Of a stretch of DNA of 64,000 nucleotides, positions 9,846 to 21,565 are shown in pieces. The notes beneath the pieces are model-generated. The model ran no database searches, was not told the origin of the DNA, and worked only from the letters and a program-made list of their open reading frames with translations. The position numbers and the translations under genes were made by a program. Source of the stretch: JAICUY01 sp963716585 (lineage in GTDB: Bacteria; Chloroflexota; Limnocylindria; QHBO01); contig CAVQTN010000002.1 in assembly GCA_963716585.1 (NCBI GenBank), forward strand, positions 1 through 64,000, given 5' to 3'. Every line of letters begins with the position of its first letter. Position 1 is the first letter of the stretch.

Positions 9846-11987
9846 TCAGACCGTGGCGTCCTCCTCGACGGAGGCCTCGGCCTCCGTGGTTTCCGCCTCG
9901 TCGACCGATGTTTCTGGCTGCCCTTCGGACGCATCGGCCTCGGCCCGCGGGGTTTCGGCCTCGGCGCCGGGCTCCGCCGCCTCAGGTTCGGCCGCCTCCG
10001 ACGAGCTGGATAGCTCTGCCTCGGCGGTCAGCGGCTCGGCCCCCGCATCGCCCTCGGGCGAAGGCTCCGGTTTGGCGGCCGCCTTCGACTTCGGCTCGGC
10101 AGCCGCTTCCGGCTCGCCCGCGGCCTCCGGCTGGGCCTCGCGGACTGCCTGCGACTTGCGAAACTGCTCGAGCAGCCCGGACTCCGCGAAGGCCGCGGCC
10201 ATCGTGTTGTCGATTCCTTCCTCGGGCTCCGCCGTGGCGTCCTCCGGGCGGAATCGCTCGCGACGCTCGCGGCGCTCGCGGCGCGGACGCTCCTCATGTG
10301 GTGACGGACCGGCAGGCAGGGACGGAGTCGAGCGCTCCTCGGCCTGCTTGAGGCTGAGGCCAAGGCGATGGCGCTCCGAATCCAGGGAGATGATCTTCAG
10401 CTTGAGGACCTCGCCCTCCTTGACCACGTCACCGGGGTGGGCGACACGCTGGTTGGAGAGCTCGCTGATGTGGATCAGGCCCTCGAGACCTTCCTCGACC
10501 CGCACGAACGCGCCGAAGTTCACGAGCTTCGTGACGGTGCCCTCGATGACGTCGCCGATGGTGTACTTGGCCACCGACTCCTGCCACGGGTCCGGCTGCA
10601 GGCGGCGGATCGAGAGGCTGATCCGGCCGCGCTCGTGGTTGATGTCGATGACCTCGGCCTCGACCTCGTCACCGATGGCGTAGGCGGTCTCCGGGTTGTT
10701 GACCTTGTTCCACGACAGCTCGCTCTTGTGGACCAGGCCGTCGATGCCGCCCAGGTCGATGAACACGCCGAACGGCGCGATGCTGCGCACCTGACCGGTG
10801 ACGCGCTGGCCGACCTGCAGGCTGCTGAACAGCTCGTCGCGCTTCTCGCGGCGCTCCTCGTAGAGAGCGACCTTCTCCGACAGGATGAGTCGGTTCGCCT
10901 TGCGATTGACCTCCAGGATCTTGAGTCGCAGCGTCCGGCCGACGAACGGCTGGAGCTTCTCGGCGATTTCCTGCGCGGCGTCGCGCGGCTGCTCGTCGCG
11001 CGGCCGGCGCGGGAAGTCGACGATCTGGCTGATCGGCACGAAGCCGCGCACGCCCAGATCGACGATCAGGCCACCCTTGTTGTGATCGATGACCCGCGCC
11101 TCGACGATCTCGCCGGCGTCGAAGCGCTCCTGCATCGCGCGCCACTTGCGCTCGAGGCCGGCACGACGCAGCGACAGGACCGCGTGGCCCTCCGGCGATT
11201 CCGGCTGCAGGACGTAGACGAGCACCTCGTCGCCCATCTTCAGCTCGGCGCGACCCTCGTCGCCGTCGCGTGGTCCCCGACGCGACATGAGCTCACGGTT
11301 GCTGACGACGCCTTCGCTCTTGCCGCCGAAGTCGACCAGGATCTCGTCCGGATCAATGCGCACAACGGTGCCCTCGACCACGTCGCCGTGCTTGAGGCTC
11401 TTGACCTCGTTGTCGGGGTTGTCGAGCAGCTCGGCCATGGTCATTGGCTCGCCGGCGGGCTCGGGCTCCGGGATCTGCTCGGGCTCAGCGATCGCCTCGG
11501 GCTCAGCGATCTGCTCGGGCTCAGCGATTGCCTCAGGCTCGGGCTCAGCGATCTGCTCGGGCTCAGCGATCGCCTCAGGCTCAGCGATCTGCCCAGGGTT
11601 CGACGCGGCGACGGCCGCGACGTCGTCCGGCGAGGCAGCGGGTGGGGCTTCTTCCGTCGAGCGGGCCGGTCCAGGCTGCGCGGGCGCCTCGGGCTCGGCT
11701 GGCGTATCCACCTCGGCCGAGGGAGCCGGCTCGGCAGGGGCTTCAGCCTCCGCCTCCGGCTCCGCGCCGGCGTCCTGTGGCTTGCCGTCCTGGGCCTCGG
11801 CTGTGCCCGTCTCCCCATCGTCGGGCGATGGATTGGTCCCTGCGCGGTGCGATTCGTCTGCGAGGGCCTCGCCGGCGGACGCCTCGGCGTCGGCCTGCGC
11901 CGTCGAGGTCGACTCCTCGACGGCATGCGGCTGATCCGCCGCTTCCTGCTCGTCGGTCTGCTCGACCTGCTTCGTCTCTTCGATCAA
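9846..11987 (-). CDS. rpsA: 30S ribosomal protein S1 with long acidic, repeat-bearing extensions
   Basis: The product (about 713 residues) has four S1 OB-fold domains at roughly 198-265, 285-350, 380-450 and 465-535. The third and fourth carry the best signatures (FGVFIDLGGIDGLVHKSELS and FGAFVRVEEGLEGLIHISEL). Four domains is the usual number in Gram-positive and actinobacterial S1. It is unusual in having a 190-residue acidic N-terminal tail rich in E, P and A that includes a degenerate EAIAEPEQ repeat, and a C-terminal tail of about 170 acidic residues. S1 helps load mRNA on the 30S subunit. The chosen TTG start (11987-11985) has AGGAG 11 bases upstream. An ATG 18 codons earlier is possible but lies upstream of that ribosome site. 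Confidence 0.9.
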   Translation of the reverse strand: MIEETKQVEQTDEQEAADQPHAVEESTSTAQADAEASAGEALADESHRAGTNPSPDDGETGTAEAQDGKPQDAGAEPEAEAEAPAEPAPSAEVDTPAEPEAPAQPGPARSTEEAPPAASPDDVAAVAASNPGQIAEPEAIAEPEQIAEPEPEAIAEPEQIAEPEAIAEPEQIPEPEPAGEPMTMAELLDNPDNEVKSLKHGDVVEGTVVRIDPDEILVDFGGKSEGVVSNRELMSRRGPRDGDEGRAELKMGDEVLVYVLQPESPEGHAVLSLRRAGLERKWRAMQERFDAGEIVEARVIDHNKGGLIVDLGVRGFVPISQIVDFPRRPRDEQPRDAAQEIAEKLQPFVGRTLRLKILEVNRKANRLILSEKVALYEERREKRDELFSSLQVGQRVTGQVRSIAPFGVFIDLGGIDGLVHKSELSWNKVNNPETAYAIGDEVEAEVIDINHERGRISLSIRRLQPDPWQESVAKYTIGDVIEGTVTKLVNFGAFVRVEEGLEGLIHISELSNQRVAHPGDVVKEGEVLKLKIISLDSERHRLGLSLKQAEERSTPSLPAGPSPHEERPRRERRERRERFRPEDATAEPEEGIDNTMAAAFAESGLLEQFRKSQAVREAQPEAAGEPEAAAEPKSKAAAKPEPSPEGDAGAEPLTAEAELSSSSEAAEPEAAEPGAEAETPRAEADASEGQPETSVDEAETTEAEASVEEDATV
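11447..11594 (-). repeat. In-frame degenerate tandem repeat within rpsA
   Basis: About 148 bases made of 18- to 24-base units encode alternating AEPEAI and AEPEQI hexapeptides in the acidic N-terminal tail of S1. Unit sequences differ by synonymous and single-residue changes, so copy number could vary between strains. It is protein-coding, not a CRISPR array. Confidence 0.8.
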
Positions 11988-12029
11988 GTGTTTGTTCGCT
12001 CCTGTCGGTAATGTCTCCAGTAACAACAA

Positions 12030-12051
12030 CGCCCTCCGCACACGGAGGGCG
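12030..12051 (-). promoter_or_regulatory. Hairpin in the rpsA leader
   Basis: A perfect 9-base-pair stem (CGCCCTCCG / CGGAGGGCG) with a four-base loop lies 43 bases before the rpsA start. On the minus strand it is followed by TTGTTGTTA. It could act as an attenuator or as an S1 autoregulatory site; the U-run is too interrupted for a strong terminator. Confidence 0.45.
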
Positions 12052-12201
12052 TCCCAGACACTGTCGAAAGGCTTCCTGACATCTTCGATGAGACGACTCG
12101 GGGCTCCTCCGTCTAGTCCGATGGAACGACGTATCCGCGCAGGTTTATGCGGTTGTGTGCCACAGAGCCGGTGAAGGATACCACACGGTCAAGGGATCAC
12201 C

Positions 12202-13023
12202 ATGCCTGAGCTTCCGGATCTGACGATCGTCGCCGAGCAGCTGGCGGCGCGTGCGGCCGGCCTGGCGATCGACGAAGCGAGCACGCCCACGCCCATCCTC
12301 GTTCGCGCCACGCCGGCCGACATCGCCGAGCTGGCCGGCATGCAGCTGGGGGAGGCGCGCCGGCGTGGCAAGTTCCTCATGCTGCCGATGCTGCGTGGCG
12401 GCCAGGTCGACCGGGTTCTGGCCGTCAATCCCATGCTCGCCGGCCGCTTCTGGTTGCTTCCCGACGGCACGGCGCGCGTGCGCGCGCGCACGGGGCTGCG
12501 CCTGCGCTTCACCGATGGAAGCGAGCTGCGCTACGTCGACCGCGAGATGCTCGGCAAGCTCTACCTGGTGCGACCCGACGAGATGGACAACATTCCCGGC
12601 TGGTCCGAGATGGGCCCCGATGCCGACGATCCGGAGCTCACGCTCGACCGGTTCCGCGAACGCATCCGGCGACATCCCGGTGAGCTCAAGTCGCTCCTGC
12701 GCAACCCGCGGTTCGTGGCCGGCATCGGCAACGCCTACAGCGACGAGATCCTGTGGAAGGCCTGCTTGGCGCCGCTCCGCCGCCGAAGCTCTCTCTCCGC
12801 GGACGAGGTCGACCGCCTCTACCACGCCATGCGCTCGGTGCTGGCGGATGCTGTCGCCGAGCTGCGCGAGCTCGTCCCGCCGAACATCGAGGTGCAGCAC
12901 CGCGAACGGCTGAAGGTTCACCTCCGCGGCGGCGAGCCCTGCCCGCGCTGCGGAAAGCCACTTCGTCAGATCGGTGGGAGCGAGGCGACCACGTTCTGCC
13001 GGACCTGCCAGCCCCCCACCTGA
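12202..13023 (+). CDS. Formamidopyrimidine-DNA glycosylase / endonuclease VIII family protein
   Basis: This base-excision enzyme family removes oxidised bases from DNA. The 273-residue protein starts MPELPDL, giving the catalytic Pro1 (after Met removal) and Glu2. It has the conserved lysine near RRGKFLMLP, the helix-two-turn-helix NAYSDEILW region, and a C-terminal four-cysteine zinc finger (CPRCGKPL, then CRTCQ). PELPD instead of PELPE and a lower overall match suggest a divergent Fpg/Nei branch, so I do not assign mutM or nei. It is divergent from rpsA and faces the LysM gene. CAAGGGATCACC before the ATG gives a weak ribosome site. Confidence 0.85.
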   Translation: MPELPDLTIVAEQLAARAAGLAIDEASTPTPILVRATPADIAELAGMQLGEARRRGKFLMLPMLRGGQVDRVLAVNPMLAGRFWLLPDGTARVRARTGLRLRFTDGSELRYVDREMLGKLYLVRPDEMDNIPGWSEMGPDADDPELTLDRFRERIRRHPGELKSLLRNPRFVAGIGNAYSDEILWKACLAPLRRRSSLSADEVDRLYHAMRSVLADAVAELRELVPPNIEVQHRERLKVHLRGGEPCPRCGKPLRQIGGSEATTFCRTCQPPT

Positions 13024-13034
13024 GCGGCGCGCGG

Positions 13035-13787
13035 CTAGGGGACGGTGAGAATCCGCCCGACCTCGATGAGGTTCTCGTCCGCGATGCCATTCGCCTGCTT
13101 GAGGGCGGCCACGGTCGTTCCGAACCGATCAGCGATGGCGCGCAGGGTATCCCCTGCCTGGACCACGTACCGCCGCGCCGCCGGCACCGCCGGGCTGGTT
13201 GAGGCGATCGGGGATGACGTCGGACGGATCGTCGGGGATGACGTCGGGCTGGCCGGCGCCGATGCGCTCGGAGCGGCCGTGGCGCTCGGCAGCTGCGTCG
13301 GCGCGGTCGTTTGGCCGGACGCGGCCGCACCCCCTCCGGGGAAGGCGGCCGGCGCCTGGCTGCCGCTGTCGAGCAAGGCAACGACATGCTCCGCCGCCCC
13401 GCTGGCGACGGCACCGGTCCCCACGGCGATGAGGACGACGGCCGCGACCAACGCCCGTCCCACCGACCACCACGCCGTGCGCCGCCGGATCCCGGCCCAG
13501 CTGTTCTCGGCTTCGATGACCAGGCGGGTGGGCGCCAGCATGACGTCCGACGAAGGCGGCGGAACCCCCTCGATCCCCGCCTGCCCGAGCATCAGCGCAT
13601 TCCGGACGTAATGCGGGCACTCGGCGTGCGATGCGTCGAGGCAGAACCCGAGCTGCTGGGAGCGGGAGATAGGATCAGGACCGCCGGGGGCGCCGCAACG
13701 GTGATCGGCATCGAATGCGTCGCAGACCGCGCGGCGATCAGAGCCCAGCGTCAGCAGCGGACAGATTCGGTCCACGGACCTCAGCAT
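13035..13787 (-). CDS. LysM-domain membrane protein with N-terminal cysteine cluster
   Basis: The 250-residue protein has three parts. Residues 1-60 hold a cysteine/histidine cluster (C-x11-C-x8-HRC, then FCL and ECPHY) of a kind seen in Chloroflexota membrane proteins, perhaps metal-binding. Near residue 105-125 is one membrane segment (ALVAAVVLIAVGTGAVASGA). After a Ser/Thr/Pro-rich linker, a LysM domain (YVVQAGDTLRAIADRFGTT) ends the chain. The LysM domain would sit outside the membrane and bind peptidoglycan. Start ATG 13787-13785 is preferred because 65 further in-frame codons would run into 5S rRNA. There is only about 55 bases between 5S and this start, so it may be transcribed as an extension of the rRNA locus. 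Confidence 0.8.
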   Translation of the reverse strand: MLRSVDRICPLLTLGSDRRAVCDAFDADHRCGAPGGPDPISRSQQLGFCLDASHAECPHYVRNALMLGQAGIEGVPPPSSDVMLAPTRLVIEAENSWAGIRRRTAWWSVGRALVAAVVLIAVGTGAVASGAAEHVVALLDSGSQAPAAFPGGGAAASGQTTAPTQLPSATAAPSASAPASPTSSPTIRPTSSPIASTSPAVPAARRYVVQAGDTLRAIADRFGTTVAALKQANGIADENLIEVGRILTVP

Positions 13788-13791
13788 AGCG

Positions 13792-13819
13792 CAGACGGCC
13801 AGGCGAACCCGGCCGTCTG
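13792..13819 (-). terminator. Hairpin after 5S rRNA
   Basis: A perfect 9-base-pair stem (CAGACGGCC / GGCCGTCTG) with a 10-base loop sits 22 bases past the 5S 3' end, five bases before the LysM ATG. No U-run follows, so it may be an RNA-end stabiliser or a weak terminator. Confidence 0.4.
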
Positions 13820-13841
13820 GCGCGCCAGCTTGAATGTGAAT

Positions 13842-13962
<121 letters not shown>

Positions 13963-14008
13963 ATCTTCAATTGCGAACCCACCGCCAGCGAGTGGCGAAA
14001 GGAATCGT

Positions 14009-14024
14009 GACTGGAAGCTTCGAT
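14009..14024 (-). repeat. 3' arm of the precursor-23S processing stem
   Basis: GACTGGAAGCTTCGAT is complementary to 17243-17258 on the far side of 23S at 15 of 16 positions, and pairing continues imperfectly for about seven more bases. Such stems are cut by RNase III to release 23S rRNA. Confidence 0.7.
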
Positions 14025-14096
14025 CGTGTCGTGGATGTGCCGTCATGCTGACGGCTTCCGTGTCGCGATCCAGCAACGTGCTAGACGCGTGAACTA

Positions 14097-17172
<3,076 letters not shown>

Positions 17173-17242
17173 AACGTTCACGCGGCTAGCACGTGGCTGG
17201 CCGTTTAGAACGCGATCTTGTGTCGGAATTATCCTCGACGAA

Positions 17243-17258
17243 ATCGATGCTTCCAGTC
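17243..17258 (-). repeat. 5' arm of the precursor-23S processing stem
   Basis: The plus-strand sequence ATCGATGCTTCCAGTC is complementary to 14009-14024 with one mismatch. It lies about 70 bases before the 23S 5' end, between tRNA-Ala and 23S. Confidence 0.7.
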
Positions 17259-17456
17259 TTCGATTCTTAAGGTTCGCTCAGCGTCTGTTCGCTGACCGAT
17301 GGGCACGACACGCGTCGCGCGCAGCGGTCAGAGGAGAGGCGGTTCTTCGGGGCTTGTCACAAGGATCGCGGGCCGGGCCCGGTGCATCGGGACCTCCCGC
17401 GAGAGCGACCGATACTGTAGCACCCGCCAGGCGGTGGGTCAACACGATCGGGGTGG

Positions 17457-17532
17457 TGGTGGAGATGACGAGACTCGAACTCGTGACCCCCTCCTTGCAA
17501 AGGAGGTGCTCTCCCAGCTGAGCTACATCCCC
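17457..17532 (-). tRNA. tRNA-Ala (TGC anticodon)
   Basis: The cloverleaf has acceptor GGGGATG/CATCTCC, T-arm AGTTCGAGTCT and an encoded CCA. The anticodon loop TTTGCAA reads TGC. It is the usual spacer tRNA nearest 23S. Confidence 0.95.
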
Positions 17533-17581
17533 ACGCCGGCGGTCATCCTATCCGACGCGACGGCTCACGGTCAAAACACGC

Positions 17582-18379
17582 TCAAGGGGGCGTCAGGCGG
17601 CGGCGTGGCTCGGGCGGGAGCTCGGTGTCGGCCGGCCACGCCACCCGGCGCACGACACAGATCGGCGTCTGCTCGCGCGCCTGGCCCAGTGGATTGTCGG
17701 CGAACAGCCGACGCACCGATCGCCTGTCGAGACCCGGGCTGGCACCCAGGACGTTGCAGCCAGCGTCGTTGGCGTCGATGATCGCCACCGGCCTGCCGAT
17801 CGCTGTCGCGATGCGCCGTGCCGCCCCGTTGGGATCGCGTGGGCCAAGCGTGGCTGCCTGGTTGTAGGGGGGAATGGTGTACGACGTCGGGCCGTCGATG
17901 GCCGCTGCCTGGGGCCCGGCGATGCGGTAGAAGAGGCCGTGGACGCCGAACGGCTTGGTCACCGCGCTGACCGCCGCGGCCAGCAGGATCCGCGGCGCCC
18001 CGGCCTCGTCGATCGCCAGTTGCATCGTCTCCGGCGTCCCCAGCCCGATGCCGTAGCCCGGGCGCGTGACATGCCGTACCAGCAGCCGCGCGAGCCGGCC
18101 GGCATGGATGTCGGCCATCGGGTGGGAGCGACCCTGGGTGATGGCCACCATCCGCTCGCTGACAGCCACGAAGCGCACGTCGTCGGTGAGCGGCGCGGCG
18201 TAGCGTTTGACGACCTCCGCGGCATCATCCGACGCGGTCACCAGGTGGGTGCGCACCGGATGGCGGGCGTAGGCCTCGCCGCGCAGGGCCGCGTGTAGCT
18301 GGCGCCCTTCGTTCGGCTGGTCGAGGATGCCGGACGGCCGATCGGGCGTGTCCCGGGCCTGCGGCTCGGCATCGGACAC
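17582..18379 (-). CDS. Coenzyme F420-0:L-glutamate ligase family protein, inside the rRNA spacer
   Basis: The 265-residue protein matches the F420_ligase fold (CofE family). It has DDVRFVAVSERMVAITQGR (family DxVxxxxK/E-xxSxxxGR region), PGYGIGLGTPETMQLAIDEA, AVTKPFGVHGLFYRIAG, and the NDAGCNVLG segment. CofE adds glutamate to F420-0 with GTP. The first motif differs from archaeal CofE, so this could be a paralogue with another substrate. The gene lies between tRNA-Ile (28 bases upstream) and tRNA-Ala (50 bases downstream), in the direction of rRNA transcription. It is complete, with typical local codon use and base composition. A promoter-like sequence just before tRNA-Ile may drive it. A protein gene in this spacer is very unusual. 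Confidence 0.82.
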   Translation of the reverse strand: MSDAEPQARDTPDRPSGILDQPNEGRQLHAALRGEAYARHPVRTHLVTASDDAAEVVKRYAAPLTDDVRFVAVSERMVAITQGRSHPMADIHAGRLARLLVRHVTRPGYGIGLGTPETMQLAIDEAGAPRILLAAAVSAVTKPFGVHGLFYRIAGPQAAAIDGPTSYTIPPYNQAATLGPRDPNGAARRIATAIGRPVAIIDANDAGCNVLGASPGLDRRSVRRLFADNPLGQAREQTPICVVRRVAWPADTELPPEPRRRLTPP

Positions 18380-18406
18380 GGCAACGCTCCACTCGAGGGT
18401 TGGGGT

Positions 18407-18483
18407 TGGTGGGCGTTTCTGGACTCGAACCAGAGACCTCTGCCTTATCAGGGCAGTGCTCTAACCAGCTGAGCTAAACGCCC
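18407..18483 (-). tRNA. tRNA-Ile (GAT anticodon)
   Basis: The acceptor GGGCGTT pairs with AACGCCC. The anticodon loop CTGATAA between TGCCC and GGGCA reads GAT, and CCA is encoded. It lies 16S-proximal in the spacer, separated from tRNA-Ala by a protein gene. Confidence 0.95.
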
Positions 18484-18495
18484 CCGAGGGCCGGC

Positions 18496-18525
18496 ATCGT
18501 ACCCTGCCGGCACGGCCGGACGCAA
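18496..18525 (-). promoter_or_regulatory. Possible internal promoter in the 16S-23S spacer
   Basis: TTGCGT (18525-18520) and TACGAT (18501-18496) are spaced by 18 bases on the minus strand. The expected start near 18489 is about six bases before the tRNA-Ile 5' end. Each box matches consensus only partly (3/6 and 4/6), so this is a candidate. Confidence 0.45.
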
Positions 18526-18537
18526 CCTGACGGCGAA

Positions 18538-18569
18538 CCAAAGGCCGCCCTGTTGGGGGCGGCCTTTGG
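18538..18569 (-). terminator. Perfect 13-base-pair hairpin between 16S and tRNA-Ile
   Basis: CCAAAGGCCGCCC and GGGCGGCCTTTGG are perfectly complementary around a six-base loop. It lies just past the 16S processing stem and just before the candidate spacer promoter. No U-run follows on the minus strand, so it may be a terminator-like or processing structure. Confidence 0.5.
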
Positions 18570-18580
18570 GTGCCTTGGCG

Positions 18581-18601
18581 GCTGAAGAGTGACAGGAATC
18601 C
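18581..18601 (-). repeat. 3' arm of the precursor-16S processing stem
   Basis: The 21 bases starting GCTGAAGAGTGACAGG are the exact reverse complement of 20337-20357 on the other side of 16S. A perfect 21-base-pair stem would loop out the whole 16S, the classical RNase III substrate. Confidence 0.85.
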
Positions 18602-18754
18602 GCGTGATCAACTTGAGCAGGTCTGGATCTCTCGAGGCGACCAGCTCTCCCGCTTGCACGGGCGCCTGCTCCCCTCGACGGGAGACGAGCGATTCGAGCT
18701 GACCGATCGACCTGAGAGCTGCGGCCTCCGGCGAACCGGACACCGATGACTCCC

Positions 18755-20264
<1,510 letters not shown>

Positions 20265-20336
20265 AAAACAACAGTGGTCGTGCCCGAGGGCGCTACCACC
20301 GTCAATGTTCAGACTTGATCCCAAATTGACTCGTGT

Positions 20337-20357
20337 GGATTCCTGTCACTCTTCAGC
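20337..20357 (-). repeat. 5' arm of the precursor-16S processing stem
   Basis: This 21-base arm (plus strand GGATTCCTGTCACTCTTCAG and one more base) is the exact reverse complement of 18581-18601. It lies in the rRNA leader, about 73 bases before 16S. Confidence 0.85.
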
Positions 20358-20492
20358 TGTTAAGGTCACTTCGCCGATGACTCGGCTCCGTTCGATTCGA
20401 GGCCTCCATTGGATGGAACCTCGGCGGCAAGCTGCTCGGCCACGTGGCCGCCGTCCTTGTCGCCGTCCGGCGGACTGCCGGCGCGACCACGA

Positions 20493-20521
20493 ATACTAGG
20501 CCCGCGAAGCGGCACTGTCAA
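20493..20521 (-). promoter_or_regulatory. Main promoter of the rRNA locus
   Basis: On the minus strand TTGACA (20521-20516) and TAGTAT (20498-20493) are spaced by 17 bases. The start would be near 20486, giving a leader of about 220 bases that contains the 5' processing arm. It begins 15 bases past the recR stop. Confidence 0.8.
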
Positions 20522-20535
20522 GCAAGGCCGGTCGT

Positions 20536-21147
20536 TCAGCGCTCGACCTGGCGACGCCCCTGGAGCGACCGGATGAGCGTCACATCGTCGGCGTACTCGA
20601 GGTCGCCGCCGACCGGCAGACCGCGGGCGATGCGGGTGACCGATGCGACGTGCGCCGTCAGCAGCTCGGCCAGGTACATGGCCGTGGCTTCGCCCTCCAG
20701 GTTCGGATTGGTGGCCAGGATCACCTCGTCGATGCCGCCGGCCTGGACGCGATTCACCAGCTCTCGCGCGCGGATCCGGTCGGGGCCGATCCCGTCGATC
20801 GGGCTGATGGCTCCGTGCAGTACGTGGTAGCGACCGTGGTATTCGCCGGTGCGCTCGATGGCCAGCACGTCCAGCGGCTCTTCGACGACACAGATGCGCG
20901 TCGCGTCGCGTCGCGAGTCCGAGCAGATGGCGCATGGATCGACACCCACGTCGGTGATGTTGCAGCAGACCGAGCAGTAGGCGACCTGCTCCTTGAGGGC
21001 GACGAGCGCCTCGGCCAGGCCGCGGGCCTCATCGGCCGGGGTGCGGAGCATGTGGTACGTGAGGCGCTGCGCGGTCTTCTGGCCGACGCCCGGCAGCTTG
21101 TTGAACTCCTCGATCAGGCGGGCGACGGGCGCGATCAGGCCGGCCAT
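20536..21147 (-). CDS. recR: Recombination protein RecR
   Basis: RecR works with RecO/RecF to load RecA at gaps. The 203-residue product has the N-terminal helix-hairpin-helix (LPGVGQKTAQRL), a four-cysteine zinc finger at about residues 58-74 (CSVCCNITDVGVDPCAIC), and a Toprim domain (ICVVEEPLDVLAIERTGEY, then ILATNPNLEGEATAMYL). Length and order are standard. It is the last gene of a dnaX-ybaB-recR operon, an arrangement conserved across bacteria, and the rRNA promoter follows at once. Confidence 0.95.
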   Translation of the reverse strand: MAGLIAPVARLIEEFNKLPGVGQKTAQRLTYHMLRTPADEARGLAEALVALKEQVAYCSVCCNITDVGVDPCAICSDSRRDATRICVVEEPLDVLAIERTGEYHGRYHVLHGAISPIDGIGPDRIRARELVNRVQAGGIDEVILATNPNLEGEATAMYLAELLTAHVASVTRIARGLPVGGDLEYADDVTLIRSLQGRRQVER

Positions 21148-21172
21148 GCGGATGCTCGAGTGCCGGGTCTGG

Positions 21173-21517
21173 CTAGCGCAGCGACGGCGGGATCATGGGA
21201 CCACCCATGCCGGGCATCCCCGGCAGGCCCATCCCGCCCGCGATGGACGCCAGCCGCTCGTCCGAGAGCTGCTTGCTGCGCGCGATCGCGTCGTTGACCG
21301 CGGTCATGACCAGGTCCTGGAGCATCTCGACCTCCTCGGGATCGATCGCGCTGGGATCGATCTCGATGGCCCGGACCTCCTGCGCGCCGGTGATCACGAC
21401 CCGCACGGCGCCGCCACCGGCGGTCGCTTCGAGGGTGGTCTCCCGCAGCTCCGCGTGGACCTGCGCCATCTGCGCCTGCATCTGCTGCGCCATCTTGGCG
21501 ATCTGGCCGATGTTCAC
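21173..21517 (-). CDS. ybaB: YbaB/EbfC family nucleoid-associated protein
   Basis: This small DNA-binding protein (114 residues) usually sits between dnaX and recR. It begins MNIGQIAKMAQQMQAQMAQV with an amphipathic helix, followed by the YbaB core (AGGGAVRVVITGAQEVRAIEID and MLQDLVMTAVNDAIARSKQL). The tail is Gly/Met/Pro-rich (MGLPGMPGMGG), as often seen. The plus-strand counterpart in this interval is a shadow. Confidence 0.92.
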   Translation of the reverse strand: MNIGQIAKMAQQMQAQMAQVHAELRETTLEATAGGGAVRVVITGAQEVRAIEIDPSAIDPEEVEMLQDLVMTAVNDAIARSKQLSDERLASIAGGMGLPGMPGMGGPMIPPSLR

Positions 21518-21565
21518 ATGCTTCTCCGTTGAGGGTGGGGATTGCGGATCGACAGGATGGCGCGC

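Noticed and set aside
11447..11594. Possible CRISPR or minisatellite array
   Set aside because: Units are 18-24 bases with no unique spacers and stay in frame with rpsA. It encodes a repeat in S1.
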